DNA of 64,000 nucleotides from Tectiglobus sp965223355. GTDB taxonomy: Bacteria > Pseudomonadota > Alphaproteobacteria > Rhizobiales > Hyphomicrobiaceae. Positions within the stretch are counted from its first letter, which is position 1. The number at the start of each line of letters is the position of its first letter. Below the pieces are notes generated by a model. It saw only the letters and a list, made by a program, of their open reading frames with translations, made no database searches and was not told the origin of the DNA. Below, one piece after another: positions 1 through 7,735 of the stretch. Location: positions 4,464,001 through 4,528,000 of the forward strand of contig CBDCWE010000003.1 of the NCBI GenBank assembly GCA_965223355.1. Reading direction: 5' to 3'. A program made the translations under genes and the position numbers.

Positions 1-1
1 C

Positions 2-580
2 GGCGTCAATGCGATCGGCATCGTCGGGCTGGTCGAAAACATGCCGTCGGGCTCGGCCCAGCGCCCCGGCGACATCGTCCAATCGCTGTCCGGCCAAACC
101 GTCGAAGTCCTCAACACCGATGCTGAAGGCCGCCTCGTTCTGGCGGATTTGCTCACTTATGCGCAAGCCGAGTTCAAGCCGCGATTCATGATCAACCTGG
201 CGACGCTGACGGGCGCGATCATCATCGCCCTTGGCAAGGACCACGCCGGCATGTTTTCCAACAACGACCGCCTCGCCGACGACTTGACAAACTGCGGTCT
301 CGCTGTCGGCGAGAAGGTCTGGCGCATGCCGCTCGGCAAAGCCTACGACAAGCTGATCGACACGCCGAACGCCGACATGAAGAACATTGGCGGGCGCTGG
401 GGCGGATCGATCACGGCGGCGCAGTTCCTGCAGCGGTTTGTCGACGACACACCCTGGGCCCATCTCGACATCGCCGGCACCGCCATGGCCTCGGACAAAA
501 GCGAGATCAGCCGCAGCTGGGCCTCGGGGTGGGGCGTGCGCTTACTGGATCGCCTGGTCTCGGAAAAATATGAACGCTGA
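2..580 (+). CDS. pepA: Leucyl aminopeptidase (M17), C-terminal part
   Basis: The first 192 codons in frame 2 are open from the window edge to the TGA at 580, so the 5' end lies outside. The M17 signature NTDAEGRL at 113-136 carries the Asp and Glu metal ligands and the catalytic Arg of the two-metal site. Further conserved stretches are GxxxGLVENMPSG before it and GGRWGGSITAAQFLQ after it, followed by a normal family C-terminus. The enzyme releases N-terminal residues from peptides in the cytoplasm. In many proteobacteria holC follows pepA, but no HolC-like frame is visible in the 268 bases downstream. Confidence 0.95.
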   Translation, partial: GVNAIGIVGLVENMPSGSAQRPGDIVQSLSGQTVEVLNTDAEGRLVLADLLTYAQAEFKPRFMINLATLTGAIIIALGKDHAGMFSNNDRLADDLTNCGLAVGEKVWRMPLGKAYDKLIDTPNADMKNIGGRWGGSITAAQFLQRFVDDTPWAHLDIAGTAMASDKSEISRSWASGWGVRLLDRLVSEKYER

Positions 581-848
581 TACCGGCCAACGCGGTCGAG
601 CGCGACTGGGCCGAAGTATCAGCCAACCAGAGTTGGCGAACCTTGGCCCAAGTTTGAGCACCAGGCGGGATTCCTGGCTCGGAGCGGTGTTGAGAACGAG
701 GGGCAGAAATATCGCTGCGGATATCGGCGCCTCGCACCGGCCACAACAGGTCCTTCTCAATCAAAAAGTTCCATAATATTTATTATGCGAATGGAGAAGC
801 GCATGTGCGAGCCGCAAGTGTCGCTTGAACCGAATAGCCGGCCGGGCC

Positions 849-1658
849 CTAATCCAACTGGGACTTGGATGGCCGCGCCCGATCATCGCCTTCGCCTGCT
901 CGACGGCGGCGGCCGCGGCCGCCTTCAATGCGCAAACCGATCTCGACGATCGCCACCGACAGGATCGCCAGCGCGAACCCGATCAGCACGTTGATACTGA
1001 CGACAACCGCCAGGACAGCGGCGAACGGCTCACCGACCACCCGCGCGCCGACGTCGACAATCATCGCATCGAGCAGCTGGCGAACGTTGAATGCGAGGTC
1101 GCTCAATTGCGCAATGCCGGGCCGTGCCGGCACATCGAACACCAGATCTTTCGCCAACGCGCTCATTGACGGCACGATCACAAGGCCAAGTGCCACGCTG
1201 GCCTGCACGCCGAGCGAGAACAGCACGCCGAGCGGCACTGCGAGACGATAGGAGCCCCATCGGCCGGGCCGCATTGCATAGCCGTGATAACCGCGGCGCA
1301 AAATACCAACGCCGATCACCAGACACATCGCCAGAACGAGCGCCAGGACGAAGCCGCGCCCGCCATCGCCGCCGGCGAACGTCAGAATGACGGCGGCCGC
1401 GGCGGCGAGCGCCTTGATCAGGCTTTCGCCAATACCGATGGCGGTGGCAACGACCAAGCGTATGCCGCGCACCGTGTCGAAATAGAACGGCAATTCATGG
1501 CGCTGCCTCGAGCGTTCGAAGGCGCAGCCGGCGACCACGATCATGATCGCCGACAGGCCTGCAAGCCACCACGGAGCGCGCCACGCCATCAACGCAACGG
1601 CGCCAATCAAGCCAAACTCAACGAGAACCGCCGCCAGGTTTCGAAAAATCTGTTGCAC
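849..1658 (-). CDS. Polytopic inner-membrane protein, unknown function
   Basis: A 269-residue protein with about six or seven hydrophobic helices, the clearest near residues 12-45, 70-95, 103-120, 140-165 and 205-235. The C-terminal tail is Arg/Lys/Gly-rich and probably cytoplasmic. The start is GTG, with AAAGGA about 10 bases upstream. I do not recognise the family. It is transcribed convergently with pepA and divergently from mazG, so it is probably a single-gene unit. A membrane protein is well supported by composition; no function can be assigned. Confidence 0.6.
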   Translation of the reverse strand: MQQIFRNLAAVLVEFGLIGAVALMAWRAPWWLAGLSAIMIVVAGCAFERSRQRHELPFYFDTVRGIRLVVATAIGIGESLIKALAAAAAVILTFAGGDGGRGFVLALVLAMCLVIGVGILRRGYHGYAMRPGRWGSYRLAVPLGVLFSLGVQASVALGLVIVPSMSALAKDLVFDVPARPGIAQLSDLAFNVRQLLDAMIVDVGARVVGEPFAAVLAVVVSINVLIGFALAILSVAIVEIGLRIEGGRGRRRRAGEGDDRARPSKSQLD

Positions 1659-1849
1659 GGTTGCGTGTCCTTTTCAGCTTCGCTACCCATCGCAAGAAAA
1701 TGCGACTCTGTTGCCGCGATCAAGCCGGCCACCGGCCCGGTCCCGACGTCGGGTCGTCAGTGCAGCGGGCGCCGGCAAGGTCCGGGCCAAGGTTCGGACC
1801 AAGATCCGGGCACGGCTCGGCCCGACAGCGCGCCCCAAAGGGTAAGATC

Positions 1850-2821
1850 GTGACGAACACCACAGATCCGAAGAACACCACAGATCCGAAGAACACCACA
1901 GATCCGAAGAACACCACAGATCCGACAAAGGCCACGGATGCGCTCAAATCCACAGGCGTGACAAAGGCCGTAGACCTGCAGGGCCTGGCCGACCTGCTCA
2001 CTGTCATGGCCGCCCTGCGCACACCGCAAACCGGTTGCCCGTGGGATCTCGACCAAACCTTCGAGACGATCGCGCCCTATACGATCGAAGAGGCCTACGA
2101 GGTTGCCGACGCCATTGCCCGACACGATATTGGCGATCTCAAGGACGAACTCGGGGATCTGCTGCTGCAGGTCGTCTATCACGCACGCCTTGGCGAAGAG
2201 GCCGGTGCGTTCGACTTCGCCGACGTCGCCGCCGCCATCACGCGCAAAATGATCCGACGTCACCCGCATGTCTTCGGCACACCCGAGCAGCGTTCTGAAG
2301 GTGTCGAGGCCGGGTTCTGGGAGCGGATCAAGGCGCAAGAACAGGCCGAAAGGAACCGCGCGCGTGCCGCTGCCGGAGATCCTGCATCTGCGCGTGAGGC
2401 GAGCATCCTCGACGGCGTGCCCTTGAACCTGCCGGCCCTGACCCGGGCCATCAAGCTCCAGAATAAGGCGGCGAAAGTCGGCTTTGACTGGCCGTCATTG
2501 GCACCGGTTCTGGCCAAGATGCGCGAAGAACTGAGCGAGCTGGACGATGCCATCGATGCCGGCCAGAACCAGCACATCCGCGAGGAGTTCGGCGATCTGT
2601 TGTTCGTCGTCGTCAACGTCGCCCGCCATCTCGGTATCGATCCTGAGGCCAGTTTGCGATCGGCCAGCGCCAAGTTCGAACGCCGGTTCCGCGGCATCGA
2701 ACAGGTCCTTGCCGGCCGCCACCAGCCGATCGCGACCGCCACACTCGAAGACATGGACGCGATCTGGACCGCCATCAAACGGGCTGAGAAGGAGGCCAAA
2801 GAGGAAAACTCAGGTGAGTAG
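1850..2821 (+). CDS. mazG: Nucleoside triphosphate pyrophosphohydrolase MazG
   Basis: 323 residues from a GTG start. An open frame continues upstream, but homology only begins after this point. Two MazG domains are visible, roughly residues 45-160 and 200-315, with helical metal-binding motifs (EEAYEVADAI and DELGDLLLQ in the first, REELSELDDA and EEFGDLLF in the second). It hydrolyses NTPs, including aberrant ones, to NMP and pyrophosphate. The N-terminus carries a short low-complexity extension of four NTTDP(K/T) repeats that is not part of the usual family fold. The TAG stop is the first three bases of a mobile-element end (TAGTGGTCTC). Confidence 0.93.
   Translation: MTNTTDPKNTTDPKNTTDPKNTTDPTKATDALKSTGVTKAVDLQGLADLLTVMAALRTPQTGCPWDLDQTFETIAPYTIEEAYEVADAIARHDIGDLKDELGDLLLQVVYHARLGEEAGAFDFADVAAAITRKMIRRHPHVFGTPEQRSEGVEAGFWERIKAQEQAERNRARAAAGDPASAREASILDGVPLNLPALTRAIKLQNKAAKVGFDWPSLAPVLAKMREELSELDDAIDAGQNQHIREEFGDLLFVVVNVARHLGIDPEASLRSASAKFERRFRGIEQVLAGRHQPIATATLEDMDAIWTAIKRAEKEAKEENSGE
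1856..1927 (+). repeat. Four 18-bp tandem repeats inside mazG
   Basis: Four in-frame copies of an 18-bp unit encode NTTDPK three times and then NTTDPT. They begin two codons after the proposed GTG start. The first three units are identical at the DNA level, which suggests recent slippage or duplication. Confidence 0.95.
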
Positions 2822-2838
2822 TGGTCTCAATCACTTAG
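2819..2838 (+). repeat. Fragment of the 277-bp element end (TAGTGGTCTC)
   Basis: TAGTGGTCTCAATCACTTAG matches the left end of the element at 44889 and the ends at 37341 and, inverted, 41223. Its first three bases are the mazG stop codon. No matching right end was seen before hflX. Confidence 0.6.
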
Positions 2839-3000
2839 ACCGTGAACGCATAAAATTAACCGATCCCGATGCGTCCGGACTTGTATAGGATGGTCCGAGG
2901 CCGACTGTCGGCACGGGGTCGAGCCTCGGCCGCCGCGCACCGACGTCCGAGAAACCTGCGCGGGAAGCCGGCGAAACGGCTGTGATGACGGATTGCGCGT

Positions 3001-4350
3001 CTACCGCACAGCGCCCTCGGCCGCCACAGCCGCAGCGGCGCCAGGCGCAGTGCGCGCAATGCCGGCGGCCTTGAGTTGGCCGTCGAGCCGGCCAAGCTTA
3101 TCACCGGCAATCCTGAGGACGACCGCGACGTCACCCGCTTCCGTCGCCGCTTGCTCCAACACATGCGCGTTCTCATGCAGCCAATGCAGAACCCGCCCGG
3201 CGCTGCCCGGCAACACCAACCGCAAGTCAACGTCGCCGCCTCCGACCCAGGCGCTGATTGCCGCGCACAGTTCCTCACACCCCGCTCCGGTGTGAGCCGA
3301 CGTCAGGACCGCCGCAGGCCCTTTGCGCACCGCCTCGAGCGCCAGGATCTCGCGGCGCTCTTGATCGACCAGATCGATCTTGTTCCAGACCTCGATTATC
3401 CGGCAATCCGGTCCGCTGGTCGCAACCTCGAGATCGGCCAGGATGTGCTCGACGTCGGCACACTGGGCTGCGGTTTGGGGATGGCTGATATCGCGCACGT
3501 GCAGGATGAGGTCGGCTGCCACGACCTCCTCCAGCGTCGCGCGGAACGCGGCGACCAGCATCGTCGGCAGGTCGGAAATAAAGCCGACCGTGTCGGACAC
3601 GATAACGCGGCGACCGCCCTCCAGCACAAGCTCGCGCATGGTCGGGTCGAGGGTTGCAAAGACCTGGTCCTGGGCCAGCACACCGGCCCGCGTCAACCGA
3701 TTGAATAACGTCGACTTGCCGGCATTGGTGTAGCCGACGATCGCAACCGTTGGATAGGGCACTTGGCGCCGGCCCTTGCGATGTAGGGCGCGGGTCGTTG
3801 TCACCTTGGCGAGATCGTGCTGGATTTTGGTGATCCGGTCCTGCAGCAGCCGCCGGTCCGTTTCGATCTGGGCTTCACCCGGTCCGCCGAGAAAGCCGAA
3901 GCCGCCACGCTGGCGTTCAAGGTGGGTCCAGCTGCGCACCAGGCGGCTGCGTTGAAACGTCAAGTGCGCGAGTTCGACCTGCAGTCGGCCCTCTTTGGTG
4001 CGCGCGCGCCGGCCGAAGATTTCGAGAATGAGGCCGGTCCGGTCCAGAACCTTTGTCTGCCAGTCGCGTTCAAGGTTGCGCTGTTGGACCGGACTCAGCC
4101 CAAGGTCCACGATGACCAGGGCGATATCGTCGCGTTTTACCAGTTGCGCAATTTCCTCGACCTTGCCGGAACCGAACAGCGTTGCCGGGCGAAGTCCGCC
4201 GAGCGCTACGATCATCTGATCGACAACATCGAGGTCGATCGCCCGCGCCAGCCCGACGGCTTCACTGAGGCGCTCGACCGGCGCATGCCGGTGTTGGCTG
4301 CCAGCCCAGCCCGCCGCCCGGCCCGGCCCGACGCCACGGCCGCGGACCAC
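3001..4350 (-). CDS. hflX: Ribosome-associated GTPase HflX
   Basis: 449 residues from the first standard start codon (GTG at 4350). It has the HflX N-terminal domain (LFGSGKVEEIA) and a TRAFAC GTPase domain with G1 GYTNAGKST, G3 DTVGFISDLP and G4 NKID. HflX binds ribosomes, splits stalled 70S particles and hydrolyses GTP. The frame stays open upstream to the hfq stop at 4474 and encodes the typical family start TRALVIVPVV, yet it has no ATG, GTG or TTG there. The true start may therefore be a rare codon such as CTG at 4419 or ATC at 4443. It sits directly after hfq, as in many proteobacteria. Confidence 0.93.
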   Translation of the reverse strand: MVRGRGVGPGRAAGWAGSQHRHAPVERLSEAVGLARAIDLDVVDQMIVALGGLRPATLFGSGKVEEIAQLVKRDDIALVIVDLGLSPVQQRNLERDWQTKVLDRTGLILEIFGRRARTKEGRLQVELAHLTFQRSRLVRSWTHLERQRGGFGFLGGPGEAQIETDRRLLQDRITKIQHDLAKVTTTRALHRKGRRQVPYPTVAIVGYTNAGKSTLFNRLTRAGVLAQDQVFATLDPTMRELVLEGGRRVIVSDTVGFISDLPTMLVAAFRATLEEVVAADLILHVRDISHPQTAAQCADVEHILADLEVATSGPDCRIIEVWNKIDLVDQERREILALEAVRKGPAAVLTSAHTGAGCEELCAAISAWVGGGDVDLRLVLPGSAGRVLHWLHENAHVLEQAATEAGDVAVVLRIAGDKLGRLDGQLKAAGIARTAPGAAAAVAAEGAVR

Positions 4351-4473
4351 CGGTACGATGACGAGCGCCCGGGTCGGCGCGCCGGTGGAACTGCTCTCTG
4401 GGCGCCGTTCGCCGTTCAGCGGCTCACGTACTGTATCGTCGATGACCGAAACTCCGAGCCCTCCGAGCCCGAC

Positions 4474-4713
4474 CTATTCCGCCTCTTCACCATCCATCAG
4501 ATTGAGCGGTTGGCCGGGCATAATCGTTGAAATCGCATGCTTGTAGACCAATTGCGAATGCCCGTCTCTGCGCAGCAGTACACAGAAATTGTCGAACCAG
4601 GTTACGATTCCTTGAAGCTTGACGCCGTTGATCAGAAAGATCGTCAGCGGTGTCTTTTGTCGTCGCACATGATTGAGAAACTTGTCCTGAAGACTTTGGG
4701 GGCGCTCTGGCAT
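4474..4713 (-). CDS. hfq: RNA chaperone Hfq
   Basis: 79 residues beginning MPERPQ, the usual Hfq start. An in-frame ATG at 4743 would add ten residues. Sm1 (KLQGIVTWFDNFCVLL) and Sm2 (YKHAISTI) are intact, and the tail is short and acidic (MDGEEAE). The hexamer binds sRNAs and mRNA A-rich sites to promote pairing. It is the promoter-proximal partner of hflX, which follows in the same reading frame after the TAG. Confidence 0.95.
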   Translation of the reverse strand: MPERPQSLQDKFLNHVRRQKTPLTIFLINGVKLQGIVTWFDNFCVLLRRDGHSQLVYKHAISTIMPGQPLNLMDGEEAE

Positions 4714-4880
4714 TGTTGTTATCCGTTTGTTCGCTTTGCTCATTTGTGCTTGCCGCGATGCGTCTTCAACAGCACGGCCTTGTTGCTGGGTCACTATATT
4801 AGCTCAAGTCAATGACAATTTCAGTAACTGTTGAAAACAGTATACTGACTTTCTTAACATAAGACAGAGCCACACCCGCT
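4714..4880 (-). promoter_or_regulatory. AT-rich leader and putative promoter of hfq-hflX
   Basis: This stretch between hfq and dat is markedly richer in A/T than its neighbours, especially 4790-4865. On the minus strand it carries TATACT and TAATAT hexamers, but none has a well-spaced TTGACA partner. The position suggests the hfq promoter; the exact element is not resolved. Confidence 0.3.
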
Positions 4881-4940
4881 CACAAGTCAGGGTTAGGGTG
4901 TTGTCGGCAGCTGGGGCGGCCCGCGCCGATGGTGTAAGCG

Positions 4941-4988
4941 CACCGCCTATGCCCCACACCGCCTATGCCCCACACCGCCTATGCCCCA
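4941..4988 (+). repeat. Three 16-bp tandem repeats over the 3' end of dat
   Basis: Three identical units of CACCGCCTATGCCCCA lie end to end. The third unit contains the TAG stop (4979-4981) and the last codons of dat, so the duplication spread from the gene end into the spacer. Confidence 0.95.
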
Positions 4989-5842
4989 GCCGTCTCGGCA
5001 ACCTCGTGAAAGCGCGCTCTGAGAAGCTTGGTGACGGCGCCAGGTTGTCCGTCGGCGATCGCCTGTCCATCGATGCTCACGACCGGCATAACCAAATTCG
5101 ACGCCGACGTAATGAACGCTTCTTTCGCCGCCAATGCCTCGGACGTGGTAAATGCGCGTTCACTCAACTGCAGGTGTTGCCGGGCCAGCACCTCGATCAG
5201 CGTCAGGCGCGTGACACCGCTCAAGATCTGGTTGTCGAGCGGCCGGGTCACCACCTCACCGGTGTGCGTTATGATCCAGGCATTGCTCGAACCACCTTCA
5301 AGCACACAGCCCTCGCGATCCACGAACCACGCTTCCTGCGCCCCGTTCCGTGCGGCTTGCTCTTTGGCCAGGCTTGCCGGCAGCAGCATAACCGTTTTGA
5401 TGTCGCAACGCGCCCAGCGCATCTCCGGCAGCGTGATTACACCGATGCCTTGATGCGCGGCCCGGACCTGCTTGACCGGGTCAACCGCGCGCGCGAGGCA
5501 CACCACGGTTGGCGGCGTGCGCACGCCGCCAAACAGAAAGTTGCGCGGCCCGGAACCGCGCGAAACCTGCAGATAGACCAGCCCGTCGCGCACCCGGTTG
5601 CGCCGAACGGTCTCGCGCAACACGCGGCGCCAGGCGCCGGCAGACAGCGGATTTTCGATCGCAATCGCCGCCAGCGAGCGATCAAGGCGGGCCATATGCC
5701 GGCCTTCATCGATCAGGCGACCGGCCCTGACCTCGAACACCTCATAAACTGCATCGCCAAACTGAAACCCGCGGTCTTCGGCGTGGATCTCGGCGCGATG
5801 GTAGGGTTGATAGCGCCCGTTGACGTATATGATCCGTGTCAT
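4979..5842 (-). CDS. dat: D-amino-acid transaminase (class IV PLP)
   Basis: 287 residues, full length for class IV aminotransferases. The conserved N-terminal block AEDRGFQFGDAVYEV, the PLP-binding Lys at about residue 149 (CDIKT), and the cofactor-contact segments LEGGSSNAW and LSGVTR are all present. It interconverts D-Ala or D-Glu and 2-oxo acids, which supplies D-amino acids for peptidoglycan. A branched-chain-type activity cannot be excluded from sequence alone. It lies between trkA and hfq on the same strand. Confidence 0.9.
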   Translation of the reverse strand: MTRIIYVNGRYQPYHRAEIHAEDRGFQFGDAVYEVFEVRAGRLIDEGRHMARLDRSLAAIAIENPLSAGAWRRVLRETVRRNRVRDGLVYLQVSRGSGPRNFLFGGVRTPPTVVCLARAVDPVKQVRAAHQGIGVITLPEMRWARCDIKTVMLLPASLAKEQAARNGAQEAWFVDREGCVLEGGSSNAWIITHTGEVVTRPLDNQILSGVTRLTLIEVLARQHLQLSERAFTTSEALAAKEAFITSASNLVMPVVSIDGQAIADGQPGAVTKLLRARFHEVAETAGA

Positions 5843-5905
5843 TGTGCTATGCTGCCCCGCTTGCCATGTGCGACCGTTCCGGTCATCACCGCCATCTACA
5901 CAACT

Positions 5906-7282
5906 TCAGAAATAGGCAGGGCTAACCCTGAACATCTGCTCGACTTCGCGGATATAATCGGCACGCGCAAACATCACCGCCCGGTCCCGCGGCCGCAGTT
6001 CCGTGCTGCCGTTGGGCGCGACGACCTCGCCGTCGCGCAGAATGACGCCGAACCGAACACCTTCCGAAATACCGAGATCTTTGATCGGCCGGCCGACGAC
6101 CGGTGTTGTCGCCAAAGCTTCCGCTTCGATCACCTCACCGGCGCTGTTGTGGACCGCGTGGACGCCGCGGATCCGCCCGCGCCGCACGTACTGGAGAATG
6201 CGCGACACGGTCACCGCCCGCGGGTTGATTTGCGCGTCGATGCCGAACGAACGCACCATCGAGCTGTAGCCGGCGCTGTTGACAAGGCAGAGGCTGCGTC
6301 GGCATCCGAGGTTCTTGGCCAGCACCGAGGTCAGAATATTGGCCTGATCGTCGTTGGTGACGGCGACCAGTGTTTCGGCGGCCTGGATATCGGCCTCGCG
6401 CAGCAGCTCCTCCGACAGCGCCGAGCCGTGAAGGATGACCGTGCGCTCGAGCGTCTCGGCAATGGCAACGGCACGGTCGCGGCGGCTTTCGATGATCTTC
6501 ACGCGAACGTTCGACTCGCGCTCTTCAATCGATCTGGCCACGTACTGGCCGATGTTGCCGCCGCCGGCAATGACAATGCGCCGGGCCTGGGTCTCTTCGT
6601 GACCGAAAATCTTGAGGGTGCGGGCGACCTGGGAGGCCGGCAAAATCAGATAGGCATCATCACCCTCCTGCAGCCGCTGATCGGCGTCAGGTAAAAACAG
6701 TTCGCCATTGCGAACGATGGCGACGACGGTCACCGGCAAATCGGGAAACAGCTCGCTCAGCTGCCGCAACGGTGTCTCGACGACCGGACAATCGGGTCCG
6801 CAATTGACCCCGATCGCGAGGACCTTGCCGTCGGCGAAACTTGCCGTCTCAAACGCGCCCGGCAATTCCAATCGGCGCAGGACGACGTTGCCGACCTCGA
6901 CTTCCGGCGAGATGATGTAATCGATTGGCACGCCCTCGCTGGTGAACAGCTGCGACCAGTCCTTATCGAGATAGGTCTGGGCGCGGACCCGTGCAATCTT
7001 GGTCGGAATGGCAAACAGCGTCGAGGCCACCTGGCAGGCGACCATGTTGACTTCGTCATGGAAGGTCACTGCGATCAGCATATCGGCATCGCGGGCACCG
7101 GATCGCGCCAGAACATCGGGATGGGCACCGTTGCCCTGGATCGCGCGCACATCGAGAACGTCATTGGCCCGTTGCACCAGCTCGGGCGAGGAGTCGATGA
7201 TTGAAACATCGTTGCCTTCGGCTGCAAGGCGCTCGGCAATGCCGAACCCGACCTGCCCGGCCCCGCATACGATCACGCGCAT
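5906..7282 (-). CDS. trkA: Trk potassium uptake regulatory subunit TrkA
   Basis: 458 residues with two tandem RCK modules. The first Rossmann motif is GAGQVG at residues 7-12 and the second GGGNIG at 240-245, each followed by a TrkA_C region. TrkA is a peripheral NAD(H)/ATP-binding subunit that gates the TrkH/TrkG K+ channel. No trkH lies in the window, so the channel must be elsewhere. It is downstream of ntrX, the usual alphaproteobacterial position, but MITE-1 copy 1 separates them. Confidence 0.95.
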   Translation of the reverse strand: MRVIVCGAGQVGFGIAERLAAEGNDVSIIDSSPELVQRANDVLDVRAIQGNGAHPDVLARSGARDADMLIAVTFHDEVNMVACQVASTLFAIPTKIARVRAQTYLDKDWSQLFTSEGVPIDYIISPEVEVGNVVLRRLELPGAFETASFADGKVLAIGVNCGPDCPVVETPLRQLSELFPDLPVTVVAIVRNGELFLPDADQRLQEGDDAYLILPASQVARTLKIFGHEETQARRIVIAGGGNIGQYVARSIEERESNVRVKIIESRRDRAVAIAETLERTVILHGSALSEELLREADIQAAETLVAVTNDDQANILTSVLAKNLGCRRSLCLVNSAGYSSMVRSFGIDAQINPRAVTVSRILQYVRRGRIRGVHAVHNSAGEVIEAEALATTPVVGRPIKDLGISEGVRFGVILRDGEVVAPNGSTELRPRDRAVMFARADYIREVEQMFRVSPAYF

Positions 7283-7331
7283 GTCGCCCGCTCCCTTTCG
7301 ATCGTTTCACTGTCACGCAGCCAACCGCGCC

Positions 7332-7427
7332 TCAAGCGGACATGATCTCGCGCAACGCAATCGTCATCGCCAGAATTGTGGTGGCGATGACCAGCAGCAA
7401 TTTGCTCGAATCCAAACTCGCGATCAT
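7332..7427 (-). CDS. 31-residue putative membrane peptide upstream of trkA
   Basis: ATG at 7427, TGA at 7332. The product starts MIASLDSSK and continues as one hydrophobic helix (LLLVIATTILAMTIAL) with a short charged end. A good ribosome-binding site (AAAGGA) stands about 10 bases upstream, and the gene ends 49 bases before trkA on the same strand. Tiny single-helix subunits are known for several K+ transporters, but a link to Trk is only inferred from position. It may be a spurious frame. Confidence 0.4.
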   Translation of the reverse strand: MIASLDSSKLLLVIATTILAMTIALREIMSA

Positions 7428-7496
7428 CTTTGCACGTTCCTTTGGACCCACAACAGCGGTGCCGGCAAACGCACGACAATCCCGATCATTTTCGCC

Positions 7497-7627
7497 TAGA
7501 TCATCGTGCTTTAAGTTGGAACCGCAATAGCGGTTCCAACTTAAAGCACGATGATCGCCACTTGAGAGGTGAGCAACCTGCCTTTATTCGGGATCGTTCC
7601 GATTCCGAATAAAGGCAGGTTGCTCTA
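7497..7627 (+). repeat. MITE-1 copy 1 (full length, 131 bp)
   Basis: Begins TAGATCATCG and ends GTTGCTCTA. Hairpin 1 has a stem of about 28 bp (GATCATCGTGCTTTAAGTTG and its complement) and hairpin 2 a stem of about 21 bp around GCCTTTATTCGG. It lies between ntrX and trkA, both on the minus strand, so it would fall inside any ntrX-trkA transcript. The centre of hairpin 1 (CAATAG) is inverted relative to the other plus-oriented copies. Confidence 0.95.
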
Positions 7628-7735
7628 AGGTGCGATCACCTCGCCGGCCCGCTTGCCAACCCGGCCGCCGGCAGATCGTGGGCTTTGGGTGGCCGGGACG
7701 CAGAGCGGGATGGTTCGGGCTGGCGCTGACAGGCG

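Noticed and set aside
4898..6694. A 598-codon open frame on the plus strand across dat and trkA
   Set aside because: It is antisense to two well-supported genes, has no recognisable domain and reflects high-GC codon bias in the third frame.
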